Source: Nitzschia sp. DOCU1
Taxonomy: Eukaryota > Bacillariophyta > Bacillariophyceae > Bacillariales > Bacillariaceae
Direction: 5' to 3'
NCBI GenBank assembly: GCA_951394045.1
Contig: OX596000.1
Span: forward strand, 62,001-126,000
DNA length: 64,000 bases
Part shown: positions 49,351 through 59,096 of the stretch, piece by piece
Layout: the number at the start of each line of letters is the position of its first letter
Numbering within the stretch: position 1 is the first letter of the stretch
Position numbers and translations under genes: made by a program
The notes under the pieces: model-generated
Seen by the model: only the letters and a program-made list of their open reading frames with translations
Told to the model about the DNA's origin: nothing
Databases searched by the model: none

Positions 49351-51123
49351 CTATGACCATTCCACCGCAATACAAACGGCCGCCGTCATGGTCACACTCA
49401 AAATGAGTGGAGCCACTGCATACTGCCAGGCAATACACTGCGCCATGGCCTCCTTGTTGCTATCGTTCTTGTTGTTGCCAGCCTCCTTGGTAGAAGAACT
49501 ACTTAATTCCACCATGACCATGACATTATTGGCCGTTGGTGTCAAAAAGACAATCATAATGACCAAATAAAAACTGCCGCCAATCTCGTCGGGAATAGAA
49601 TGCTCCCACCACACCACCTTGAGCAAATAAGCACTCACAAAACCAATCAAGGGCATGACTACCATTTTCGCCATGACAATGGCCCACATTGTAGATCGAG
49701 AAAAGAATTGTTCATCTTCTTGACCGAGGGCATTGTCCTTCTTCTTTGCACTGCTCGCAGTATAGGAAGACGATAAATTGCACCCCAAAATAATCATGTT
49801 GATGGGAACGGCGGCTTGTCCGATATTATAGAGAGCATCAAACATCCATTCCAAGGGAGCATCATCCGAACGATCCACCAAGTCGACAAACAATCCACGA
49901 ATCGAGGGTTGACTGGCCACAAACATGCCCACCAATGCACCCACTACGGGCGGTTGCAAACACCTGGAAGCAATTACTTGAAGAGTATCCCATAGACGTT
50001 CTTGGTGTCGGTGCAGCGGCAGCTGTTCGATTAGACGAGTGCTGCTGTTATCAATGGATTCATGGTAGGTAGTCGTCGTGGGCGTTGTTGATAACTCTGT
50101 GCTGGCTTGGTGTAAGAGCGACGTGGCACTTCCTCGTCCATTACGTTCCGCGAGTCCCATTATGGACGAGTCTCTGGAAAGTGCCATGCCAATGGAATGG
50201 TAGGAATCGGTTGTCGGTATCGGTAGTGCCGTAGTAGAAGGAGTAGAAGGTTGCTGTACGTAAGCAGCAACAGTAGCGCCTTGCTGATATGTAGCCTGGT
50301 TTGGATGTTGATAGGATAATTGATGCAAGTTTTCCTGGACACTCATGTACATGGATGCATCCGTTTCAGCCATTCCTCGATGAAAGTAGTTGTAAGAATC
50401 CGATGTTTTGACATTGAGAACATGATTTGGCAGAGGTTGATCAGTGGTATTGTAGTCGTTGCTGTTGACTTGTTGTTGTTGTTGCGCACTAAACGAACTA
50501 TCGGCTGCTGCCGGTGTTGTTGTAGGCAGTTCAGGTGCTAATAACCATCCGCCGATGCCCCACTGAAGGACTGGATATAAAAGTAGGTATACGCTTAGGA
50601 ATAGCGTAGGATCAATCCTTCCCAGATCGGTATTCGTATTGGCAAAATTGGCATGGACTACCGATAACAAAGTAATGGGCAAACCCGTCGAGTTGCCGAA
50701 GCCACATGCCACCAGTACGGCCCTGAGTTGATGTTGGGGTGTCCCTGCAAGCTTAGCCGCACAATACCCCACCAAAAAACCGACCCCCACCACGTAGGCA
50801 GGCCATAGTAGTAGGACCCATACATCTTCGAGTGAGCTTGTGATATCGGGACATGGATCTGAACTCCAGTCTTGATTGCAGTAGATAATCTTGGTACAAA
50901 ATAAGAGTGGGATGGTGACTTGTTGACTAATGAGTGCTAGAGTGCGCTTGCCATCGCCCACAATGAATCCACGGCGGTGCAGATACACCCCCACCGCGGC
51001 CAAGGTGCAAGCGGTTCCGACGCTTCGAATCGATGCAACAAAGGTGCCGTAGACTTGAGACCACATATCCGTAGTACCACTACTTGCCATACTGTATGTT
51101 GCATCCGTATAATTGCTCGACAT
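49351..51123 (-). CDS. PIN/PILS-like membrane transport protein (auxin efflux carrier family)
   Basis: This single exon encodes 590 aa. Five membrane segments in the first 185 residues and five in the last 190 flank a hydrophilic loop of about 190 residues rich in Ser, Thr and Gln. Family landmarks are AVGVYLHRRGFI, LISQQVTIPLLFCTKI, CGFGNSTGLPITLL and, in the second half, INMIILGCNLSS and FLTPTANNVMVM. These identify the membrane-transport family PF03547. Plant members carry auxin across the plasma membrane or ER. In a diatom the substrate is unknown. The two-bundle layout with a central loop is complete. Confidence 0.87.
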   Translation of the reverse strand: MSSNYTDATYSMASSGTTDMWSQVYGTFVASIRSVGTACTLAAVGVYLHRRGFIVGDGKRTLALISQQVTIPLLFCTKIIYCNQDWSSDPCPDITSSLEDVWVLLLWPAYVVGVGFLVGYCAAKLAGTPQHQLRAVLVACGFGNSTGLPITLLSVVHANFANTNTDLGRIDPTLFLSVYLLLYPVLQWGIGGWLLAPELPTTTPAAADSSFSAQQQQQVNSNDYNTTDQPLPNHVLNVKTSDSYNYFHRGMAETDASMYMSVQENLHQLSYQHPNQATYQQGATVAAYVQQPSTPSTTALPIPTTDSYHSIGMALSRDSSIMGLAERNGRGSATSLLHQASTELSTTPTTTTYHESIDNSSTRLIEQLPLHRHQERLWDTLQVIASRCLQPPVVGALVGMFVASQPSIRGLFVDLVDRSDDAPLEWMFDALYNIGQAAVPINMIILGCNLSSSYTASSAKKKDNALGQEDEQFFSRSTMWAIVMAKMVVMPLIGFVSAYLLKVVWWEHSIPDEIGGSFYLVIMIVFLTPTANNVMVMVELSSSSTKEAGNNKNDSNKEAMAQCIAWQYAVAPLILSVTMTAAVCIAVEWS

Positions 51124-52098
51124 GATTGACGTTGTTGTGTTGTAATGACAAAAGAATCAGTGAAATGCAAGGGAAGTTGTTGAAATCAACGACTCGGCCG
51201 AACGCAAATTTGGAACGATTGGAATCACCAAATCGGTGCGTTGCTGGGAGCAGCTGAGACGTGCAGAAAAATTCAGACTGGTCAGCGGAAACTGGCACGA
51301 CCTAGCTCTATTCAAGTCATGGATTACTATAAGTCGGGAGAGTTGTAGTTGCCAGAGTACTTGTCTTTTTATCCCTGGATAGTAAGGACGGGACCATTGT
51401 TGTCTTGCTTTGGATCGCTAATTTTCGATGGATGTGTAAGTGCCGCCGAGATGTGATGAGCGTCGTGGAATTGAATCCTTGGTTGAATCTTCGCCTGACG
51501 TGGCCATCCGGTCGTTGACATCATTCCCCAATAATCATTTCCCCCAAAATATCCGACCCCTCGGATTGATAAAAAAGAAATTCTCATGTCAAATCCAGTA
51601 GAGTGTACTTTGAGAAGTTCCGACGAGAACAAAAAATTGCGTCGTCATCCCCATCCCATCCCTATCATTGGCTGCCGCCGTCTCTTCCTATTGTTACTAC
51701 TATGCTCGCAACCTTTGACTGGCCAAAGTAGCGATTTGATAGTCTTTATTATATGATGATGTATAGCAGCGAGTTGCTAGAGGCTGGAAGTAGATGTGCA
51801 ACTAGAAGTAGTAGGCTCAGCAACAGCTAATCTTGTGCCAACTAGCTACCAGGAACTGGTACGCTTAAGAAATGGCAGTGTTGCTCTCTAGACGAACACA
51901 TTGCATTGTTTTATGTGCTACTCTACAAATATAAAACAACGCTGCTGCTTGTTGTAGTTTTACTATGTATGAAAATTGAATTGCTGCCCCGGCTCAAAAA
52001 TGATTCGATGGTACACAGAATCGATCGACCCATCGCCGGATTGATCAACGGCCACTTTCCTCGACGCGACTTGTATATTTACAGAAAGGTATGTATCA
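51124..52098. other. Intergenic region
   Basis: This is 975 bp between the carrier gene's start and the RING-like gene's stop. TGACGT occurs near 51496 on the promoter side of the carrier. No convincing gene or repeat was seen. Confidence 0.4.
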
Positions 52099-52821
52099 TC
52101 AAACAGCCACAGTTTTTGCCTTTTGGGGCAACCCGGCGTCATCGTCAGCTTGTTCACATGTTAATTCTTTGTCATCGTAGTCGTTCTTGATATTGTACAC
52201 TTGGGCCAGACCCTGAATCAAATCAAAGAGAGTCGACGCCGATAATTGTCTGGCACGCTTTTGCAATATTCGTTGCTGGGACACGGGAACACGAGATGAC
52301 TGCTCCAGCCGTACAGGCCACATTGAAACTCGTTCCAGTAAATACGGAAACAACTTGACGCTAATAAGCCAGGGCTCTCGATACAATTCCAAGAGTTTGG
52401 ATCGGACAAGGCGATTTCTTGTGACTCGTAGTACCGACTGCAGTACGGTCTCTCGGCTCAGTGACGGAATTCGAAAGGCACGCTGGGCTAGGCAGCATGG
52501 ACAATCCAGAAAATGCTGTTGCTGATGGGAGAGACCCCCCTGATGTCCTCGTTCCAAGACGCAATCATGACACACGACGTGGTGGCAAGATCGAGATCGA
52601 GAGGGGGTCTTGAAGGTATCATGCGAAAAGGGTAGGTAGCAGGCGTGGCAAGCATCGCCAAGAGCGTCCAACTGTTTCAAGTGATCCATGATGGTCAATC
52701 GAGGTTCATGACAACAAGTGAAAGAATTTTTATGTGGAGGCGAAAAAGAAAATGCCACATGCGGTATGTCGGAAGGTGTCTCATCATTGGCACTACGATA
52801 CAATCCGTAGGCGTACGTCAT
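52099..52821 (-). CDS. RING-like zinc-binding protein
   Basis: This single exon encodes 240 aa. Residues about 58-115 hold a Cys/His cluster: CHACYLPF, SCHHVVCHDC and LDCPCC. The spacing resembles a RING finger (C-x2-C, C-H-x2-C-x2-C, C-x-C-C), with an irregular last pair. The C-terminal half is helical and basic (RVTRNRLVRSKLLELYREP), with a short acidic tail. A ubiquitin-ligase-like role would follow from the RING reading but is not certain. No signal or membrane segment is visible. The ATG at 52821 is the first in frame. Confidence 0.6.
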   Translation of the reverse strand: MTYAYGLYRSANDETPSDIPHVAFSFSPPHKNSFTCCHEPRLTIMDHLKQLDALGDACHACYLPFSHDTFKTPSRSRSCHHVVCHDCVLERGHQGGLSHQQQHFLDCPCCLAQRAFRIPSLSRETVLQSVLRVTRNRLVRSKLLELYREPWLISVKLFPYLLERVSMWPVRLEQSSRVPVSQQRILQKRARQLSASTLFDLIQGLAQVYNIKNDYDDKELTCEQADDDAGLPQKAKTVAV

Positions 52822-53573
52822 TCGCGTGAAAAGGGGGTAGCTGAGCTATGAACGAACTAAGGTATTAATGTTTGCTATGTGCCTTAGGTTCTTCGCAGCG
52901 CGACCATTTCGAGCAACCGGCATGTCGTTCCATGTCGGACGTCTACACTGTTTGCTCTTTGTGCCTCTGTTCAGGGGAGTTTCTTACTCTTATTGAACTT
53001 AGGATTTCTATTGTTCCGTTTTACCTGGTAACTATTTAATGTTGCCAAAAGATTATGAGACGCTTTGATTGTGTTTCAACATTCGACGCTTTAAACTGCC
53101 GTCATGTTGACCGGAAGCTGTATGGTGTATTGGGGAACACAGAGACATTCTAGAAAATCTAAAATCCGAATCTCACTACAATTGCCAGCTGATATCCAAA
53201 ACAAGGTTTCAGCAGAGATGTTTAGGTAATAAATCAAGTGCTTCCTTTCTAAGCCTTGCGATTCGTATTGCCCTCATTTATTATTGCGCCACCTCAACAT
53301 GCGAAATAGCGGATCCGGAACCTTTTCCCCAAATTTCATCACTGCTCTCTACGTAAAGGAATTTCTCGCAATAAAATTCACGATAAAATGAAATGAGGAC
53401 TCACTCAACACAAGTACCGGCAGCTACAATAGAACCTTTATTATGTTGTCGTGTTGCTCCTCCTACTTCTTCTTCTCGGTCGATTAATCGTCAAGAACCA
53501 TTGTTCTACTAGTAGTCGTGGTGCTCCTCTGCTGCTGACGGTATAACCTTCATTCTCAGGGAACAAATAGGGC
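52822..53573. other. Upstream region of HSF-C with a duplicated block
   Basis: This is 752 bp without a gene. The block 53250-53340 (GTATTGCCCTCAT, GCGAAATAGCGG, TCCGGAACCTTTT) recurs at 55235-55325 before the decayed HSF copy. It marks the upstream part of a tandem segmental duplication. Confidence 0.5.
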
Positions 53574-54671
53574 ATGGATGATGATCGGCATCCCCATCAA
53601 TCATCATCGAACAGAGAGGGCGACATACTACTACTACAATACAACGAAGCACAAGAAGATAACGGTCACCAGCACCAAGAACAAGAGGTACTACAACAAG
53701 AAACCGGTGACGACGAAAAGTCGTTCCCCGAACTAAAAGAACAGCAGCAGCACGACGAAGGAGAGAGCGAGGAGGACGAAGACGGAGCTAAAATTGCCAG
53801 CGGTGGACCACAGGAGACCATGGCACCTCGTGTAGTAGATGATGCATTAATGTCGGTGGAAGATGAAACTTCCTCCCTCCCTCATTCATCATTTCGTGAC
53901 AGGAGGAAGATCATGACGAACACCACGGGGGCAACCGTGGCGGCGCTTCATCCTCGCTCGTCAACAACCGCAACAACTACCAGTAGCAGCGATGAGGTAC
54001 TCTTCCCCATGAAACTCTTTCACATGCTCAACGATGCCACCGACCAAGGCTTCGACAATATCGTATCTTGGGGTCACGATCCGAATTCCTTCAATGTTCA
54101 CAAGAAGACACAATTCGCTGAGAAAGTGCTTCCGAAATACTTCAAAATGACCAAGTACAAGAGCTTTACCCGACAGCTTCATAACTACGAGTTCGTGTGG
54201 ATCCGGAGAGGGCCGGACAAGGGTGGATGTAAGTACTACCTACGGGATGTACTTCGTTCTGTTGTTGATGATGTATTTGTTCACCCCGCGGCGCCACCAT
54301 CTAGTGGCGGGCTTCTTTGCCTCTCGCCATCCCTGGTAAATGCACCGGAGGCGTGGCAACAAGAACAAGGAGGTGGTGGAGGATGGACTGGTCCTAGCGG
54401 GGGGCTATTGGCTGACGTTGTTGCCTTTAGTAGTGGTCCGTCATCATCCTCCTCACCTGAATCACACACTCCTTGTAAATTCGATCATGCAGCGGGAGTA
54501 GTAGTAGGAAACACCAAAAGCAACTTCCCTCGCCATTTCGAGCCTCGAACTATCGAGGAGATGCTGGAGGATGAATCAGGAGAAGATGCCATTATCGTCA
54601 ACCCCCCGCAACAGGTTGTTGGAGGCAGCCGGACGTTGATCGACTTGGACAAGCAGATGGCAAAAGTTTGA
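53574..54671 (+). CDS. Heat-shock-factor-type DNA-binding protein, HSF-C
   Basis: This is an uninterrupted ORF of 365 aa. Residues 1-140 are acidic and Gln/His-rich. The HSF domain lies at about 142-230: FPMKLFHMLND, NIVSWGHDPNSFNV, YFKMTKYKSFTRQLHNYEF and RGPDKGGCKYYLRD. A GTAAGT inside the GGCKYY codons looks like a donor, but the downstream paralogue aligns through this point without an intron, so an intronless model is preferred. The C-terminal part is Gly/Ser/Pro-rich and contains FEPRTIEEMLEDE near residue 318. That motif is also kept in the pseudogene at 55623-56844. It is a nuclear transcription factor by family. Confidence 0.8.
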   Translation: MDDDRHPHQSSSNREGDILLLQYNEAQEDNGHQHQEQEVLQQETGDDEKSFPELKEQQQHDEGESEEDEDGAKIASGGPQETMAPRVVDDALMSVEDETSSLPHSSFRDRRKIMTNTTGATVAALHPRSSTTATTTSSSDEVLFPMKLFHMLNDATDQGFDNIVSWGHDPNSFNVHKKTQFAEKVLPKYFKMTKYKSFTRQLHNYEFVWIRRGPDKGGCKYYLRDVLRSVVDDVFVHPAAPPSSGGLLCLSPSLVNAPEAWQQEQGGGGGWTGPSGGLLADVVAFSSGPSSSSSPESHTPCKFDHAAGVVVGNTKSNFPRHFEPRTIEEMLEDESGEDAIIVNPPQQVVGGSRTLIDLDKQMAKV

Positions 54672-55622
54672 GTACGACGTGCTGTTGGCTTCAAGAAGCA
54701 CCACTCCTCCTCCAACATTCTTAGCAGCATGATCATGGTGGTGTGCACTTGTTACAAGACTCCTGTCATATGGAAGCTATTAACCTTGAATCTAGCTACA
54801 TCCTGGCTCTCGCCCTCAAACATTCTATTCCTAACAATGATGTTATAATCTTGTTCCTCAAAAACGTGACGAGTTGTCCTTCTTCGATGGTGAGGACGAA
54901 GTTCTTCTCCGCCGATTCGTCGGCTGCAAGAAGCAACAACACAAGAAGAACAACAAGGGAGTGGCAGCCAGCCATCAACTAAGCAGCTGGTAATAGTAGG
55001 ATCTCAGTACTTCTTTTAGCTAGCATGAAATGTGGATCACAGTAACTCCCCGACTACCGTAGTAGAGAGTCCATTATTTTTTGCAGCGATCTTGGGAGTT
55101 GAGGCGCATTTCTTGGTTCCGTGTAAGTGCAGTAAATCGAAATCCCCTAATAAAATGCCTCCACATTGCAACCATAGAATGAAAACGCTCTCTATCGCCA
55201 AGTGACCTCGAGCGCTTCGGATCTGCAAAGGTGCAACAATGTACTTATGGAATTTGTATTGCCCTCATCTATTGCTAGACGGCACCTCAAGGTGCGAAAT
55301 AGCGGTTCCGGAACCTTTTTCGCCTTATTTTATTTACAACAATACGCCTTATCTCTAGAGTATTTTGTTGCCGCAGCACGAGAAGCTCACAAAAGTGATG
55401 AATCAGAAGAAGTAAGGTTACAATACTAAAAAATACGGATCACAACCCTTCTAGAACTTTGCTTGTTGTGTCCATCTTGTTCATGACAACGTTGTTCCTG
55501 TACCCCCCTCTTGTTGGTGTTGTTGCTGTTGGTGGTGGTGTTCAACTTCTTCTTGATGTACATGCATCCCGCGCTTCGCTCGTTCTGACTTGTGTTCTCT
55601 AATCTTGTTGTTTTTCTTAAGA
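54672..55622. other. Spacer between HSF-C and its decayed copy
   Basis: This is 951 bp with no supported gene. It contains the second copy of the upstream block (55235-55325). A short frame around 54880-54990 (coding FFDGEDEVLLRRF) could be a relic but has no context. Confidence 0.4.
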
Positions 55623-56844
55623 CCGACACAAATTCTTCAAGCGGGATGGCAGAAGCCTCAATCTTTTGTTAACCCGGAAACAAGCCGGCACGAGCCACTC
55701 CGCTCCCCTCCTCCTACCACTACCTCCACCACAACAAGGGCAACAAGGAGGATCCGTAGTGCAGAGTGATGACGATGGTAAAGTTCTTGCGGCTGCTGGG
55801 GACCTTCCAACATTTTTGTCGCCGAGTTCTCCTATTACGGCCTACTCAGCCTCCACGGGTGGTGGTGGCGGCGGCGGTACTAGGGCGGGGCTACCGGTCG
55901 GAGCATTAACACCATCATTTCTATCCGCACCAGCAGCAGGACTTCTTCTTCTTCCGTTGAATGCTCAGTATAACAGGCTTGGGGTCGAGGAGGATGACGC
56001 TCCTCCCCAACCGGCTCCACAGAGACACATGATGCCGTCTGGTGCGGGAACAACACAACCCTTCTTCCCACTACTTCTTCCAGATCAGCAGCCCCCTCTG
56101 ACCACGGCGGGGGAAAGAAGCGTATTTCTCCTCCCCCAATCTGTGAACGATGCTGGATTGACAGAAGAAGGAGACGCTCTGCCGTCCCAAGTACTACTTC
56201 ACCAGCACCATGGTGTTGTTCGTCGACAGCAACAAGAAGGAGTGTACTATGAGAAACCTTTACCGCCGGCAGCTCCTGCACCATCATTTCAAACAACGAG
56301 AGAAAGAATACATCGAGAAATGATCGGTATAACATAGAACCCCCAACAGCAATACAACCATTCAATTGTAATACAATCTGATGGCGCTGTGGCGTCTGGT
56401 GCTGGTGGTCTGGACGAGCCCTTTCTTCGGCTCTCGCCTTCCCGCCCGGCGACGCCGTCTGGTGTGGCGTGGCACCACCACGATGGAGAACCATGAGGAA
56501 GAGCAGGATGGACTGCTCACGCTGTTACTGGTGGGCTACTGACTGCCGCTAGTAGTACTGCCTTTCATCATGCGGGCGCACAGCAAGAAGCAGAAGCACC
56601 CAGTACTACTTCTTCTTGGAAGAACGACACCACACCAGCACCACCACCAAGAAGAGCAGGATAAAATACCGGTATGAACAAGAGTGGCGCGGGCTTTCCT
56701 CGAGCGCAGCAATTCGAGCCTCGCACCATTGAGGAGATGCTAGAAGACGAATCAGACGCCGATCGACTTCGACAAAGAACGCTGGGAGCGAGGACGATGA
56801 CCAATCATGAGTATTCTCAGAGCCTTGGCGTGGATGCCCCCTGA
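55623..56844 (+). pseudogene. Decayed tandem duplicate of HSF-C lacking the DNA-binding domain
   Basis: The frame starts with RHKFFKRDGRS, which aligns with KYYLRDVLRS at the end of the HSF-C DNA-binding domain, right after an AAG acceptor-like sequence. It continues open to a TAG at 56335-56337. In the same frame, with further stops near 56490 and 56660, come LSPSRPATPSGVAWHHH, GGLLTAASS and QQFEPRTIEEMLEDESDA, each matching HSF-C in order. A small deletion precedes the final GATCGACTTCGACAA, which matches the HSF-C tail. The segment coding for the main DNA-binding domain is missing. Together with the duplicated upstream block, this is a tandem duplication followed by decay. Confidence 0.75.
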
Positions 56845-56979
56845 CGAAGAATCCCAATCATATGTTGTTCCAATCTTGATCTGTAAAGCTTTCAGCTTCA
56901 TTGCCACAGCAGGGCAAGGTCGTACATAGTTGCTATATCATGTCGTTTTTGAGTCGCAACGTAGTACTAGAGTACTGAT

Positions 56980-58104
56980 TTACACTTCGTTGTGGGATGG
57001 ATCATCATCACCCGTATAGCAGTCTGTATGTTTCGTCAGAGTCAGGGCAGCTCGCACTGATAATCGATCAATCGCGGCTAGCATCGCGTTGTTGAGATCG
57101 GAATGTTGCTTGCTAGACCGCGTCTCAGGATCCACCATTGGGGAATGAGTCGGAGTATCATTATCACTCTCGCTGATGGCATCGTCATCCATAGTCGACA
57201 TGCCCAGCGACGATCGTCTTCGACTTGTCGGTATATCGGTCACGGAAACTCGTGTTGGAAGGAGCGCCATGGCTTCTTGGATCGTTTCCATGGTTTCGAC
57301 TTGCACTTGCGGTGTCACTTGCGGACGGCAAAGGGTCAATGCCGCTCGGACCGAAAGTCGTTCGATAGTAGAAATGAGTGCGTTTCCCAGAGCACATTCT
57401 GCCGTAGTTGGCGTGGCTGTAGCCTTTGGTTTCAACTTGCTCGCTTTCTTACGCTTCTGCTCGTGTTCTTCACCGTCCGATTGAAAGTAGTCGGAAAAGT
57501 CACTCTCCTCTGAGTATGTAGATGCGAACGAAGATGATTTCCTAGTAGGGATCGCTCGAGGGGAGAGTACACGTACAGGTACGTTGGAGCTTGGCGATGT
57601 TCGATTCACAGACATGTTAGATTCAACTTTTCGGACTGGCATGCAGGATTGGAGAGAATCGAAAGACATGGTAGGGTGCAGGCCCCGCCGACCGGCTTGT
57701 GGTTGCAGAGCTGGGCGTCCCGTCAAGCTGGTGTCAAAGGAGTTGCGTCTCGCCGTTAGCAGACTTCTCCTAACTTCTTGATCTGTGAAGTCTTTATGAT
57801 TTGACTGCGGACTTGACGCTACGATCGAGTCGCTACTCCATCTTGAGTGTGTGCTGCTCGTGGGCGTACACGAAGAGTGTTGCAGTGATGATCGTCGGAT
57901 CTGGTTCCACTTTGCGGCCGTTTCTCCTGATTTTGGATTATCCATTACGATTTCGAACACCGACTCTTCGTCAGAATGTGACGCTACGAGATCCATCAAG
58001 AACGATTGGAACGCAGAGGAACGACGTTGCACCGTGCGAACTGGATTCGTCGCCTCCTTGCACGTATCGCCCATCCCTTCTCGTCCTTGGACTGCTGCGG
58101 TCAT
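56980..58104 (-). CDS. Unrecognised Ser/Arg-rich protein with a duplicated RLSVRAALTL motif
   Basis: This single exon encodes 374 aa from the ATG at 58104; the longer open frame upstream has no ATG. I do not recognise the family. The sequence is rich in Ser and Arg and has several basophilic kinase sites (RRSSAF, RRSSL, RRNSF, RKSSSF, RRRSSL). The notable feature is a helix-like motif present twice: NALISTIERLSVRAALTL (about residue 245) and NAMLAAIDRLSVRAALTL (about residue 340), separated by an acidic, Ser-rich linker. A Lys-rich block (KRKKASKLKPK) could be a nuclear signal. No membrane segment is visible. A phosphorylation-controlled adaptor is conceivable, but the function is unknown. 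Confidence 0.65.
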   Translation of the reverse strand: MTAAVQGREGMGDTCKEATNPVRTVQRRSSAFQSFLMDLVASHSDEESVFEIVMDNPKSGETAAKWNQIRRSSLQHSSCTPTSSTHSRWSSDSIVASSPQSNHKDFTDQEVRRSLLTARRNSFDTSLTGRPALQPQAGRRGLHPTMSFDSLQSCMPVRKVESNMSVNRTSPSSNVPVRVLSPRAIPTRKSSSFASTYSEESDFSDYFQSDGEEHEQKRKKASKLKPKATATPTTAECALGNALISTIERLSVRAALTLCRPQVTPQVQVETMETIQEAMALLPTRVSVTDIPTSRRRSSLGMSTMDDDAISESDNDTPTHSPMVDPETRSSKQHSDLNNAMLAAIDRLSVRAALTLTKHTDCYTGDDDPSHNEV

Positions 58105-58210
58105 GTTTGTATCTTCCGAAGTTTTGTTATGGAAGCGATAATCTTTATGCGATCTTCGGTTCGGGGGCAGCAATCAATCAACCAAGAGCCCTAAGGGAAG
58201 GGAGGTAGAA

Positions 58211-58639
58211 ATGTCTTTGGCGGAGTTAGTGGGAAAAGGCACTGCTTCGCGAAACTTCTCTCTACTTGGGGTTAGTGGAAGCTTTGATATTTCCATCCTT
58301 CGCGACCGCGAACACTTTGGGCAGGCCATTCGGATCCTCGAATTGACGCCTGCAGTCAACGTGGCGATCTTTGGGTCGACGTGGCCAACACCGGCAAGAC
58401 ACTGGAATATGCCCACAAGGAATGCAAAGGTAGGTACGTCAGTTAGAGGCATAGTTCAGAAATATCATTCGGACGAAGTTGTTTTCTCTTGTTATTGGTT
58501 TGATTTAATGGAATTTTTAAAGAAGATATGCCAGGTACTAAGTACTAACAAAGACACATCGACGCTTCAAGTTAAATCAGCTTGCGTGTCAGAAAGGGCC
58601 TATCATGACAAAAACTTAGTTAATGAAGACGGGCGATAG
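58211..58639 (+). CDS. Orphan exon-like ORF next to the Ty3/gypsy insertion
   Basis: This is a 142-codon ORF beginning MSLAELVGKG with a good start context, divergent from the preceding gene by 106 bp. A GTAGGT donor occurs after the codons for TRNAK (about 58429), so the true first exon may be about 73 codons. A second frame in the same interval also reads plausibly protein-like (TLWAGHSDP, GDLWVDVANTGKTLEYAHKEC), so the frame is uncertain. The LTR retrotransposon begins 22 bp after the stop. It may be the 5' end of a gene cut off by that insertion. The function is unrecognised. Confidence 0.3.
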   Translation: MSLAELVGKGTASRNFSLLGVSGSFDISILRDREHFGQAIRILELTPAVNVAIFGSTWPTPARHWNMPTRNAKVGTSVRGIVQKYHSDEVVFSCYWFDLMEFLKKICQVLSTNKDTSTLQVKSACVSERAYHDKNLVNEDGR

Positions 58640-58661
58640 GAGCGTAACAACGAAGCGTTGT

Positions 58662-59081
58662 TGCAGTAATCCCGGGTTCGTAATAAAAGAGTGAGCTAGT
58701 TTTAAAGATGTAGTATCCTAATTCGGAAGCTGCTCTTCCCGAACCAAGATTAAGAAGTAGTACCAGGATAACGACCTAGTAGTAGATAGGACAGATACGG
58801 ATCTCTTGTCGGGCCTGGATGGAGTAGACCAAGGGGTCTTACGAGTAGTATAGAAAAGTGTAGAGTGGAGTCCCAAAGCAGTCCTGAGTGCCGATCAATT
58901 AGACTGCCGGGTTTGCCGAGAGAATACACATACGCCCAGGAATATGCCCTATCGATTCATCAAGGCGATTCCCAGGTATAAGCCCTCGGACTTGGGGGGG
59001 CGAACCACATGAGTTACCAAAGCCGCATCGATAACGCACATGGACTTGGAGGACCACCGACGAACAGACGGGGGACCTTCA
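58662..59081 (-). repeat. 3' LTR
   Basis: This 420-bp repeat begins TG and ends CA on the plus strand. The first boundary is set by comparison with the second LTR at 63881. The inner boundary is inferred from the TG/CA rule and the adjacent purine tract. Confidence 0.8.
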
Positions 59082-59096
59082 TTCTGCTTCTCCCCT
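59082..59096 (-). other. Polypurine tract
   Basis: On the minus strand the bases AGGGGAGAAGCAGAA immediately precede the LTR start, as expected for plus-strand DNA priming. The tract overlaps the TAG stop of the polyprotein. Confidence 0.6.

Noticed and set aside
54229..54236. GTAAGTAC as a splice donor in HSF-C, joining to the segment at 55,622
   Set aside because: The phase would fit, but the intron would be 1.4 kb, far larger than others here, and would skip a C-terminal motif shared with the downstream copy. A tandem duplication explains the pattern better.
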